45,698 nt of DNA from Arthrobacter sp. 131MFCol6.1 (GTDB taxonomy: Bacteria > Actinomycetota > Actinomycetes > Actinomycetales > Micrococcaceae), in contig NZ_KB895542.1 of assembly GCF_000374925.1 (NCBI RefSeq), positions 305,556-351,253 on the forward strand, read 5' to 3'. The notes below the pieces were generated by a model. It had not been told where the DNA came from and ran no database searches. It saw only the letters and a program-made list of their open reading frames with translations. The stretch's first letter is position 1. The number at the start of each line of letters is the position of its first letter. Position numbers and translations under genes: made by a program. Below are positions 26,301 to 33,417 of the stretch, piece by piece.

Positions 26301-26706
26301 GCTCGAGATCGACGCCGAGGGCCGGCTGGTGATCATCGACCTCAAGACCGGCAAACGCCAGCCCGGCAAAGCGGATCTGGACCGGCACCCGCAGCTCGGC
26401 GCCTATCAGGCCGCTGTGCTGGCCGGCGGCTTCGCGGGTCCCGACGACGGTCCGCCGCCGCTGCCGGGCGGGGCCGTCCTGGCCCAGCTGGGGACCACCA
26501 CCAAGAGCCCCGGCATCCAGGCCCAGGCACCGCTGGATCCGCAAGACAACTGGGCACTGGAGATGGTCGGCGACGCCGCCCGCGTGATGTCCGGCAGCGT
26601 TTTCCAGGCCCGCCACGATCCGTCCAAGGGAGGCCACGGCGGCCACGGCTGCCGGCTCCCTGAAGTGTGCCCGCTGTGCGTGCGGGGAAAGCAGGTTACT
26701 GAATGA
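23323..26706 (+). CDS. adnA: AdnA-type helicase-nuclease subunit (UvrD-like motor, RecB-like nuclease)
   Basis: The 1127-residue protein pairs an SF1A motor with a C-terminal PD-(D/E)XK nuclease, as in mycobacterial AdnA (Rv3202c), which with AdnB resects double-strand breaks. Walker A is VPGAPGTGKST (65-74). Motif II is LILVDDIQEA, with Asp instead of the usual DE, and motif III is PDTVVQGFRGA. The nuclease motifs are GTLVHAI, GQVDRLE (Asp near 993), VIIDLKTGK (Lys near 1008) and QLGAYQ. Three cysteines close the protein (CRLPEVCPLC, from about 1109). The residue before the nuclease that often supplies a fourth Fe-S cysteine is Ser here (KSPLDWFV, near 858). The GTG start overlaps the ATL stop; the stop overlaps adnB. 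Confidence 0.9.
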   Translation: MSTPSHLEPSLQRSGSRPLPGAGHATGAGLRLLPPRTHHSAVPVLSPDQLAAVEVPPGSGPVLVPGAPGTGKSTVLVEAAVRRTLRDGLDPERMLILAPGRLAADTLRDRFTARLDRSLSTTPARTWASYAFDLIRRAKAEGLLPLPRQPKLLSGPEQDLIIKELLEGHALPGLELPWPEDLDAALRTRGFRQEVRQLFDRIIESGRTAEDLVALARQCNRPDWIPAAALYSEYRDVLDLRMPEAFDPAGIITAARQIFQDSPDFLAAERDRLQLILVDDIQEANPAVFELLADIAAGKDAIITASPDTVVQGFRGARPDLVAELPGLLAPDGAILERPLWTAHRQVPAVAEAWLSVAGRISRRSGGQSARRLERPEPVPAPDGQPVPTPEGTADGRAGTVEAHLLPSPVHELRYVAQRILEAQLNDARELGDIAVIVRNGGQLSQLQRYLAGQGIPVRIPVAESAVRDEVAVRPLLDAYAVALDPAALTPESAVSLLTSRIGGATSIELRRLRQSLRREELLGGGGRTSDALLVEALLEPGALATLGIEGHSARRVARMIAAGREAAGAPGGNAETVLWALWHSTGLASRWTDAALAGGSAGARADRDLDAMMALFHTAERFVDQLPGSGPEQFLEYLLSQELPMDTLAARAQLEDAVELMTPASAAGREWPVVIVPGLQEGVWPNTRLRGELLGSTLFADAVEHGVEYALRLDPQSRLREIRYDELRSFSTAVSRAREVLICTAVSSEDEQPSSFLDYVAPLRPGQDRRGFTPVERPLTLRALVAELRQYAQFDPRAAESAEAAAVLGGLATAQPPVPGAHPASWWGLAELSSAEPVVPPGGTVFVSPSKVETVQKSPLDWFVQAAGGEAATDFARSLGTLVHAIAQDMPDASGSEYVAELVRRWPTLGMKDNWEGKLDFQRAESMVRKLAQYVLVMRSEGRSLVGVEQDFEVKLPDVPAEATASQAGSDPGDGGSTGPARPAVLRGQVDRLEIDAEGRLVIIDLKTGKRQPGKADLDRHPQLGAYQAAVLAGGFAGPDDGPPPLPGGAVLAQLGTTTKSPGIQAQAPLDPQDNWALEMVGDAARVMSGSVFQARHDPSKGGHGGHGCRLPEVCPLCVRGKQVTE

Positions 26707-29700
26707 GCCCCGAGGCGCCGCCACCCGGCCCGACCGACCCGCATCCGGCACCGGCTCCCCTTCCCGCCCCGCGGTTCAGCCCGGAAGAGCTGTCGGCACT
26801 GCTGGGGGAGGGGAACAGCCCCACGGCTGAACAGTCCCTGATCATTTCCTCGCCCCTCACACCGCGGCTCGTGATCGCCGGGGCGGGGTCGGGGAAGACC
26901 GCCACCATGGCGGACCGGGTGGTGTGGCTCGTTGCCAACGGCTGGGTCCGGCCGGAGGAAGTCCTCGGCGTCACCTTCACCCGTAAGGCAGCGGGTGAAC
27001 TTGCCTCGCGGATCCGGGCCAAGCTTGCCGCGCTGGCGCGCATCGCGGCGGCCGACACCGGGAACACGCTCTTCCCTGCCGGGCTGCTGAGCGCGGATGC
27101 GCTCGAGCCCAAGGTCTCCACCTACCACTCGTATGCCAGCGGCATTGTGTCCGACTATGGTCTCCGCCTCGGCGTCGAACGCGACGTCGTGCTGCTCGGC
27201 GGCGCCCAGTCGTTCCAGCTCGCCAGCGAGGTGGTGGAAGCCTTTGACGGGGACTACGAACACTTCCGGTCCGCCAAATCGACGCTCGTCAAGGCCGTGA
27301 TCCAACTGGCGGGAGAGTGCTCGGAGCATCTGCAGGACCCGGCCCACGTCCGTGGCTGGCTGTTGGAACGTGTCGCCGAGTTCGAGTCGCTCCCGTACGT
27401 CGCAGAAGCCAAGAAGAACCCCACCCAGGCTGCGGGCGAGCTCAGCGCGATGCTGCGCACGCGGGCCAGCGTCGCGGACATGGTGGGCCGGTATTCGGAG
27501 GCGAAGCGCGCCCGCGGCGCCCTGGACTTTGGTGACCTGGTGGCCCTGGCGGCGCGAGTGGCCAACGAGATTCCGGTCGCTGCCCAAACGGAGCGCCAGC
27601 GCTACAAGGTGGTGCTGCTCGATGAGTTCCAGGACACCTCGCACGCCCAGTTGGTGCTGTTCTCCCGGCTCTTCGGCGACGGCCATGCGGTCACCGCGGT
27701 GGGGGACCCGAACCAGTCCATCTACGGATTCCGGGGAGCGTCTGCCGGGCAACTCTTCCATTTCGTCCGCGAATTCCCGGTCCTCGTCGGCGTCAGCGGG
27801 GACGGTCCCGACGCCGGCCGCGGCAGCGAGGGGGACCAGGGCAGCGGGGACCAGAGCAGTGGGCAGACCCGGCGCTTTGCCGTGGCGCCCACTTCCTACT
27901 TGACTACGGCCTGGCGCAACGGACGCAACATCCTGGCCACGGCCAACCTCATTTCGGCGCCGCTGAGCAAGGCGGCGGCGAACCTCGGGGCCGCCGGGGC
28001 CCGGGAAAGCGCCGACGCCGTCGAGGTCCCGCCCCTGCAGCCCAGCCCCGCCGCGGTGGACGGCAGGGTGGTGATGGGACGGTTCGCCACGGACGAAGCC
28101 GAGGCCGCGGCCATCGCCAGCGACGTGCTGAAATTTCGCGTGACGGACTTCGACGCCGCTCACTCCGCGGACCCGGTTCCGCCGGCCATGGCCGTCCTGT
28201 GCAGGCGACGGGCGCAGATGGAATGCATTCGCCGCGAGTTCGAAGTCCGGGGCATTCCCTATGAGATCGTTGGGCTCGGCGGGCTGTTGGACACGCCGGA
28301 AATCATCGACCTTGTCGCTACGCTCCGGGTCCTGGCGGATCCGGGCCGCTCGGACTCCCTCATGCGCCTGCTGGCCGGCGCGCGGTGGCGGATCGGCCCG
28401 GCGGACCTGATGGCCCTGCGGGACTGGTCCAGTTTCCTGGCCCGCCGTCGGGGCCGCCCCGGCGGCCTGGACGGCGACGACGCCGACGACGCCGGGCGTG
28501 CCGTCGAGGATGCTGGCCAGAACGACGGCGACGACGCAGTGATTGAAGGCGATATCACCGATGCGGCCAGCTTGGTCGAGGCTCTGGACTGGCTGCCCCG
28601 CGACGGCTGGACCTCGGCGCACGGGCGCAGACTGAGCCCGGAGGCCCGGGACCGTCTGCAGCGGCTCTCGGACGAGCTCCGGCAGTTGCGCAGCTACATA
28701 GGCGACGACCTCACCACTTTGCTGGGCGAGGTGGAACGGGCGATGCTCCTGGATATCGAGGTTGCGGCACGGCCCGGGATCAGCATCCATCAGGCCCGCC
28801 GCAACCTGGACGCCTTCCAGGACGCAGCGGCCGGGTTCCTGCACACCTCCCAGCGGGTCGACGTCCTGGCGTTCCTCGCATGGCTGGAAGCCGCGGCGGC
28901 CGAGGAAAACGGCCTGGATGCCGCAGCGCCGGAAGTGAACCACGAAGCCGTCCAGCTGTTGACCGTGCATGCCTCCAAGGGGCTGGAATGGGATGTGGTG
29001 TTCGTTCCCGGGCTCAATTCCGGGGCGTTCCCCAGCAGCCGGGACTCGCGGTGGAGCAGCGGCAGTGCGGCATTGCCGTGGCCGTTGCGCGGCGATCGCA
29101 CCGATTTGCCCCAATGGGACCTGGACCAGCCGGACCAGAAAGGCTGGCTGGACGCCGAGAAGGAGTTCAAGTCTGCCGTCCAGGCGCACGGCGAGGCCGA
29201 GGAACGGCGCCTGGCCTACGTGGCGTACACCCGTGCCAAGCATGTGCTCTGGATGTCCAGTGCCGCGTGGGTGGGGTCCCGGGCCGGTTTGGCGGAGATG
29301 TCTCCTTTCCTTGCCGGGCTCGAGGGCCTCACCGCGGACGGCGCGGCCGAAATCCACCCGCTGTCCGTCAGCGAGGACGCGCTGCCGGCCGAAAGCCCCC
29401 TGACCTCTGAACTCGAAGTCGCCGCCTGGCCCTATGATCCCCTGGAGGGCCCGCATGACCCCCGGACGGGGAAGCGGCTGCGGCTGGTCCCGGGCCGGCG
29501 GGCGGCCATGGAATCCGCGGCGGCCCGCGTCCTGCAGGCAATGGACGCCGGCCCGGACGCCCAGTCGGGCCTGGGCCTGGGCAGCGGCCCGCAGCGGGAC
29601 CGTGATGGTGACCCGGCTGCGGCCCCGACGCACCCCGGCGCGGAGGTCGGAAAACGTCCCGTCCTGCGCGGTCCTGCAGCCGGGTGGGCGCAGGAGGCGG

Positions 29701-30365
29701 CCACGTTGCTGGAACGCCGCTCGCGGCGATCGGTGCTCCAGGACGTGCATCTGCCCGGGCATATCTCGGCGTCGACTCTCGTGGACCTGGAAGATGACGC
29801 AGGCTCCGTCGTGGCCCGCCTGCGCAGGCCGGTCCCGCGCGAACCGGGGATGTCGGCCCGCAAGGGCACGGCCTTCCACGCCTGGGTGGAGGAATACTTC
29901 GGCGCCGCAGGGATGCTGGACCTGGGTGAGGCCGCCGGCGCTGACGACCACATCGACGAGGCCTACGGCCTGGATTCCATGGTGGAAACTTTCCGCCAGT
30001 CCGAGTGGGCCCACCGCGCCCCCGCCCACGTTGAGGTCCCGGTCGAGACGCGGATCGGCGACGTCGTGGTTCGCGGCAGGATCGATGCCGTGTTCCGCGA
30101 TGCCGACGGCCGCTGGGACCTTGTGGACTGGAAGACCGGCCGCCGCCCCTCGGCTGCCCAGCTGAAGGTGAAAGCAGTCCAGCTCGCCGTCTATCGCCTG
30201 GCCTGGGCCCGCCTTAAAGGGGTCCCGTTGGAGGATGTCCGGGCCGCCTTCTACTACGTGGCCGACAACCAGGTGGTCCGCCCGCACGACCTCGGATCAG
30301 CGGAAAAGCTTGAGGAAATCGTGGCGGCGGCGCTGGGAAGGACGGCAGCGGCGAGCGGCACCTAG
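26703..30365 (+). CDS. adnB: AdnB-type helicase-nuclease subunit
   Basis: The 1220-residue protein is the partner of AdnA. Motor motifs: AGAGSGKTATMADR (Walker A, about 59-69), TFTRKAAGELASR (Ia), LLDEFQDTSHAQ (II, complete DE, about 304), VGDPNQSIYGFRGA (III), TVHASKGLEWDVVFVPG (V) and AYVAYTRAKHVLWMSS (VI). The nuclease has RKGTAFHAWVEEYFG, RGRIDAVF (Asp near 1125), LVDWKTGR (Lys near 1142) and QLAVYRLAW. All catalytic residues are present. Acidic Gly/Asp-rich insertions lie near 365-395 and 585-620. The ATG overlaps the adnA stop. By homology AdnB is the leading motor in mycobacteria. Confidence 0.92.
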   Translation: MSPEAPPPGPTDPHPAPAPLPAPRFSPEELSALLGEGNSPTAEQSLIISSPLTPRLVIAGAGSGKTATMADRVVWLVANGWVRPEEVLGVTFTRKAAGELASRIRAKLAALARIAAADTGNTLFPAGLLSADALEPKVSTYHSYASGIVSDYGLRLGVERDVVLLGGAQSFQLASEVVEAFDGDYEHFRSAKSTLVKAVIQLAGECSEHLQDPAHVRGWLLERVAEFESLPYVAEAKKNPTQAAGELSAMLRTRASVADMVGRYSEAKRARGALDFGDLVALAARVANEIPVAAQTERQRYKVVLLDEFQDTSHAQLVLFSRLFGDGHAVTAVGDPNQSIYGFRGASAGQLFHFVREFPVLVGVSGDGPDAGRGSEGDQGSGDQSSGQTRRFAVAPTSYLTTAWRNGRNILATANLISAPLSKAAANLGAAGARESADAVEVPPLQPSPAAVDGRVVMGRFATDEAEAAAIASDVLKFRVTDFDAAHSADPVPPAMAVLCRRRAQMECIRREFEVRGIPYEIVGLGGLLDTPEIIDLVATLRVLADPGRSDSLMRLLAGARWRIGPADLMALRDWSSFLARRRGRPGGLDGDDADDAGRAVEDAGQNDGDDAVIEGDITDAASLVEALDWLPRDGWTSAHGRRLSPEARDRLQRLSDELRQLRSYIGDDLTTLLGEVERAMLLDIEVAARPGISIHQARRNLDAFQDAAAGFLHTSQRVDVLAFLAWLEAAAAEENGLDAAAPEVNHEAVQLLTVHASKGLEWDVVFVPGLNSGAFPSSRDSRWSSGSAALPWPLRGDRTDLPQWDLDQPDQKGWLDAEKEFKSAVQAHGEAEERRLAYVAYTRAKHVLWMSSAAWVGSRAGLAEMSPFLAGLEGLTADGAAEIHPLSVSEDALPAESPLTSELEVAAWPYDPLEGPHDPRTGKRLRLVPGRRAAMESAAARVLQAMDAGPDAQSGLGLGSGPQRDRDGDPAAAPTHPGAEVGKRPVLRGPAAGWAQEAATLLERRSRRSVLQDVHLPGHISASTLVDLEDDAGSVVARLRRPVPREPGMSARKGTAFHAWVEEYFGAAGMLDLGEAAGADDHIDEAYGLDSMVETFRQSEWAHRAPAHVEVPVETRIGDVVVRGRIDAVFRDADGRWDLVDWKTGRRPSAAQLKVKAVQLAVYRLAWARLKGVPLEDVRAAFYYVADNQVVRPHDLGSAEKLEEIVAAALGRTAAASGT

Positions 30366-30401
30366 CGAATCTCAGCCGGCCAGGGAACATCCGCCGAACG
30401 A

Positions 30402-30434
30402 GCCGGCCGGGGTAGTGCACCTAAACCGGCCGGC
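30402..30434. terminator. GC-rich hairpin between convergent adnB and the APH-type kinase gene
   Basis: GCCGGCCGG at 30402-30410 pairs with CCGGCCGGC at 30426-30434 around a 15-base loop. GCCGGCC is also found at 30375-30381. It lies in the 77-bp gap between convergent stops, suiting a two-way terminator. No U tract is present. Confidence 0.5.
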
Positions 30435-30442
30435 AGCCGGGG

Positions 30443-32077
30443 CTAGCGGGACGCGGAGTCGACCACGGTGATGGCGGCGGTCGACGTGTTGTCACCGGCC
30501 CCGGGCTCCGCAACGGAGTCCGGCTGTACGACGGCGATCGATTGCGTCGATGTGTCGCCGCCGGCGGGAACCCCGGCCTCGGCGTCGCTTTCACTGGCCG
30601 TACCGGTTGCCCCGGCTGCCCCGGCGTCCGAGTCCGGGGCCGCTGACTGCGGGGCGTCGTCTAGCGCGCCATCAGCGTTGGAGGACTTGGAGGGCTCGAA
30701 GGATTTGGCGGGGCCGGGGACTGCGGTGACGTCGGCGGACGCACCTGCGGCCTTACCGGCACCCGGCCCGGCGCTTACCTGGGCGCCTGCGTCGGCGGCG
30801 GTGTCCTTGGCTGTGCCCTTGGATGCGTCTGTGTGCTGCGCTGTCTCCGCGGCAGGCTGCGGGGCGGCCGTCGGTTCGTCAGTCTCCGATTCCCGGGGGA
30901 TAGGCGTGACATGCACTGCGGGCCGCGCACTGCTGCCGGCAGTGGCATCGCCAGCCGGAGCGGTACCGGGTACCGGCTCCATGGGCAGCAGCGTGACCTT
31001 GCTGACGGCGGGCGCGGTCCCGTTGGCCGGAGGGACGGGCGCGGCCGTGACCGTTCCCGTCACCGTCGCCGTGTCGACATGAACGCCGGCCTCGGCGTTG
31101 GCTTGTTCTGTGCCGGGTACGGGTGCCGCGGCCGGCAGCGGTTCCACACTGATCGGCTGGCCGCCGTGTTCCGCCACGTCCTCGGCGAGTGTGGCGAGCA
31201 TGGATTCTGCCTCGTCGATCATGTCTTCGTTGCCGGCGGCCATGCCCTTGACCAGGTACTGCGCCAGGGCGAATTCGGCGGACAGCGCGGCCCGCCGCAA
31301 CAGGTGCGCGTCGGGCACGTCGCGCCGGCTGGCGGTGTAGTGATCCAGGACCGCGTTCACGAAGTCCTGTTCGTTCGAGGCGACGAGCCAGGCCATGTCG
31401 TCCGCCGGGTCGCCGATGCGCAGGTCGGTCCAGCCCGTCACTGCGGTCACACGCTCGCCCTCGACCAGCAGATTGTCCTCATGCAGGTCGCCGTGAACGA
31501 CGCAGGGATTGAAACGCCAGAGCGAGACGTCCTCCATGGCGTGTTCCCAGCGCCGCAGCAGCAGGGGCGGGATCTTTCCTGTCGTGGCCGCCTGGTCCAG
31601 TTCATTGAGGCGCCGCTGGCGGAATTCGTTGGGCGTGTAGCTGGGCAGGTCGGCGTTGCTCACGATCGACCGCGGGAGGTCATGGATCGCGGCCAGCGCC
31701 GCCCCGATTTCGCGGGCCAGCGCGGGGGAGCCGCTGCTGAGCTCGTCCAAGGAGCGGGTGGCGCCGGCCAGGTGCGAATAGACGAACGTGCTGAGCTGGC
31801 CTTGCCGGACCGTTCCGGCCACCGTGGGCATGAGGAACGGCAGCTCGGCCCGGATGCCGGGAGCGAAGGCCCGCAGCACCAGAAATTCGGTTTCCAGCCG
31901 GGCGCTGGCTTCGGCATGCCGGGGGGAGCGGACGCGCCAACGCTTGCCTTCGGAGTCCAGCAGGAGGGCCGCGTCGAAGTCCGCCGGATCGTCGGGCGCA
32001 GAGCTGACGGCGGTCGGGGTCAGGCCGGGTACCGCCGCCGTTGCTACGGCTGCCAGTTCGATTGGTTTCCTTCTCAC
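30443..32077 (-). CDS. Aminoglycoside/macrolide phosphotransferase-like kinase with long disordered tail
   Basis: The first 330 residues are an APH/choline-kinase-fold domain like macrolide 2'-phosphotransferases: the LDSEGKRWRVRSPRH nucleotide strand, FLVLRAFAPGIRAELPFLMP, the Brenner motif CVVHGDLHEDNLLVEG with the catalytic Asp, and TGWTDLRIGDPADDMAWL for Mg2+. The last 210 residues are Ala/Pro/Thr/Ser-rich and disordered, with no recognised domain. It sits opposite nudC and convergent with adnB. Such kinases are found at this site in many Micrococcales, so it is probably chromosomal housekeeping rather than acquired resistance; its substrate is unknown. The GTG at 32077 is chosen because TACCGT lies six bases upstream (leaderless). 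Confidence 0.85.
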   Translation of the reverse strand: MRRKPIELAAVATAAVPGLTPTAVSSAPDDPADFDAALLLDSEGKRWRVRSPRHAEASARLETEFLVLRAFAPGIRAELPFLMPTVAGTVRQGQLSTFVYSHLAGATRSLDELSSGSPALAREIGAALAAIHDLPRSIVSNADLPSYTPNEFRQRRLNELDQAATTGKIPPLLLRRWEHAMEDVSLWRFNPCVVHGDLHEDNLLVEGERVTAVTGWTDLRIGDPADDMAWLVASNEQDFVNAVLDHYTASRRDVPDAHLLRRAALSAEFALAQYLVKGMAAGNEDMIDEAESMLATLAEDVAEHGGQPISVEPLPAAAPVPGTEQANAEAGVHVDTATVTGTVTAAPVPPANGTAPAVSKVTLLPMEPVPGTAPAGDATAGSSARPAVHVTPIPRESETDEPTAAPQPAAETAQHTDASKGTAKDTAADAGAQVSAGPGAGKAAGASADVTAVPGPAKSFEPSKSSNADGALDDAPQSAAPDSDAGAAGATGTASESDAEAGVPAGGDTSTQSIAVVQPDSVAEPGAGDNTSTAAITVVDSASR

Positions 32078-32083
32078 CCTTCC

Positions 32084-32089
32084 ACGGTA
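32084..32089 (-). promoter_or_regulatory. Putative -10 element of the APH-type kinase gene (leaderless)
   Basis: On the minus strand TACCGT is followed by GGAAGG and the GTG at 32077. GGAAGG directly abuts the GTG and so is too close to act as a ribosome binding site, which favours leaderless initiation. Confidence 0.5.
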
Positions 32090-32229
32090 GATTGAGCGGC
32101 GCCCAAGACGGCGATGTACTCCGGCGAGTCTTGAGATCGGGGACAAATCGGCGCTAAATCGGCGCTGAATCCGGGGCAAACGGCCTGTCCCGCAGACGCC
32201 GTGGAGCGCCCGGCGGCATGGCCGGCAAA

Positions 32230-32258
32230 TGTCAATTGTCTGCCCGAGTCAGTACGGT
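32230..32258 (+). promoter_or_regulatory. Putative promoter of nudC (leaderless)
   Basis: TGTCAA at 32230-32235 and TACGGT at 32253-32258 are separated by 17 bases. Six bases then lead to the ATG at 32265. It is divergent from the kinase promoter 150 bp away. Confidence 0.5.
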
Positions 32259-32264
32259 GGGTAT

Positions 32265-33368
32265 ATGAGTCTTGCGGAGTCACCGGCATCGTCACCAGGA
32301 TCGTCATCGGCATCACAGCAAACCCCCTCCGAATCGCCGGCACCCGACGGTGCGGCCCCGCCGGTGCATCTCCTGCCGGCAAACCACCTCATGGAGACTG
32401 TCCTTCCCGTGCGCCCGGCCCTGATCGACCGGGGATCCGCGGCGCGGGGGAAACCCGGAATGCTCGCGGAACTGGTCGGTTCAGGCTCGGCGCAGGCCAT
32501 GGTGCTCTCCGGCCGGCAGGCCCTCGTCAGCGGCAACAGCCTCGTGCTGCTTAACGCGGCCGAGCTCTCCGGGCACCTGGCCAACACCCCGTATGCTCCC
32601 GAACACGTGATTTACCTCGGTTCCGCCCTGGCGGGCTCGGACCTCGACGCCGGCACCGAGCTCGTCCTCTTTGTCCTCCCCGTTCAGTTCGAAGTCCAGG
32701 CCGAGGAATTCGAGGCCCACGTCGCCGGCGTTCCCAGCGACGCGCAGTGGGTGGGTTTCCGCGAAGTCGCGGCACGCCTGAACGCCACGGACACCGCGCT
32801 GTTCATCGAAGCCAGCGCCATCGCCAACTGGCACTCCACCCACACGCACTGCCCGCGCTGCGGCACACCCACGCAGCCGGAAGCCGGCGGCTGGGTCCGG
32901 CGCTGCCCGGCCGATAACTCCGAGCACTTCCCCCGGACGGATCCGGCCATCATTGTCACCGTGGTAGGCCCCGACGGGAGACTGCTGCTGGGCGGAGGCG
33001 GCCCGCTCGACGCCCGAAACTATTCGACCCTGGCCGGCTTCGTCGAGCCGGGGGAGTCGCTCGAACAGGCCGTGCAGCGCGAAATCGGCGAGGAAGTCGG
33101 GGTCCGCGTCACCGCGTCCCAGTACCTCGGATCGCAGTCCTGGCCGTTTCCCGCCTCCCTGATGCTCGGTTTCACGGCCACCACGCCGGACACCGAGGCC
33201 CGGCCCGACGGCGTCGAGGTCACCAGGGCGCGCTGGTTCAGCCGGAGCGAACTCCAGGACGCCGTCCTCAGCGGCGAGATCGTCATTTCCAGCAGGCTCT
33301 CCATTGCCCGGTCCCTTATTGAACACTGGTACGGCGGCGTCATTCAGGACGCCGCGGACAGCGCCTGA
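32265..33368 (+). CDS. nudC: NAD(+) diphosphatase NudC
   Basis: NudC splits NADH to NMNH and AMP and can remove NAD caps from RNA. The 367-residue protein has a variable N-terminal domain, a zinc ribbon with CPRCGTPT and RRCPADNSEHF (only three of the usual four cysteines), and FPRTDPAIIVTVV. The Nudix box GFVEPGESLEQAVQREIGEE (about 257-277) is intact. The downstream family motif SQPWPFPxS appears as SQSWPFPAS, with Pro changed to Ser. The ATG at 32265 is favoured over upstream codons because of the promoter spacing. The helicase gene starts 49 bp downstream. Confidence 0.93.
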   Translation: MSLAESPASSPGSSSASQQTPSESPAPDGAAPPVHLLPANHLMETVLPVRPALIDRGSAARGKPGMLAELVGSGSAQAMVLSGRQALVSGNSLVLLNAAELSGHLANTPYAPEHVIYLGSALAGSDLDAGTELVLFVLPVQFEVQAEEFEAHVAGVPSDAQWVGFREVAARLNATDTALFIEASAIANWHSTHTHCPRCGTPTQPEAGGWVRRCPADNSEHFPRTDPAIIVTVVGPDGRLLLGGGGPLDARNYSTLAGFVEPGESLEQAVQREIGEEVGVRVTASQYLGSQSWPFPASLMLGFTATTPDTEARPDGVEVTRARWFSRSELQDAVLSGEIVISSRLSIARSLIEHWYGGVIQDAADSA

Positions 33369-33417
33369 CCAGGCCTGCCCCCATCCGCAGGACACCGACT
33401 ACCGACTAAGCAGCAAA

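Noticed and set aside
26406..30287. 1293-codon minus-strand ORF opposite adnB
   Set aside because: It is the antisense shadow of adnB, which has all helicase and nuclease motifs. Other long antisense ORFs (heme genes, uvrD2, UPF0182) were dropped for the same reason.
30443..32077. Acquired macrolide or aminoglycoside resistance gene
   Set aside because: Only the kinase fold is visible; there is no mobile element nearby, codon use matches the neighbours, and the gene sits in a conserved repair block.
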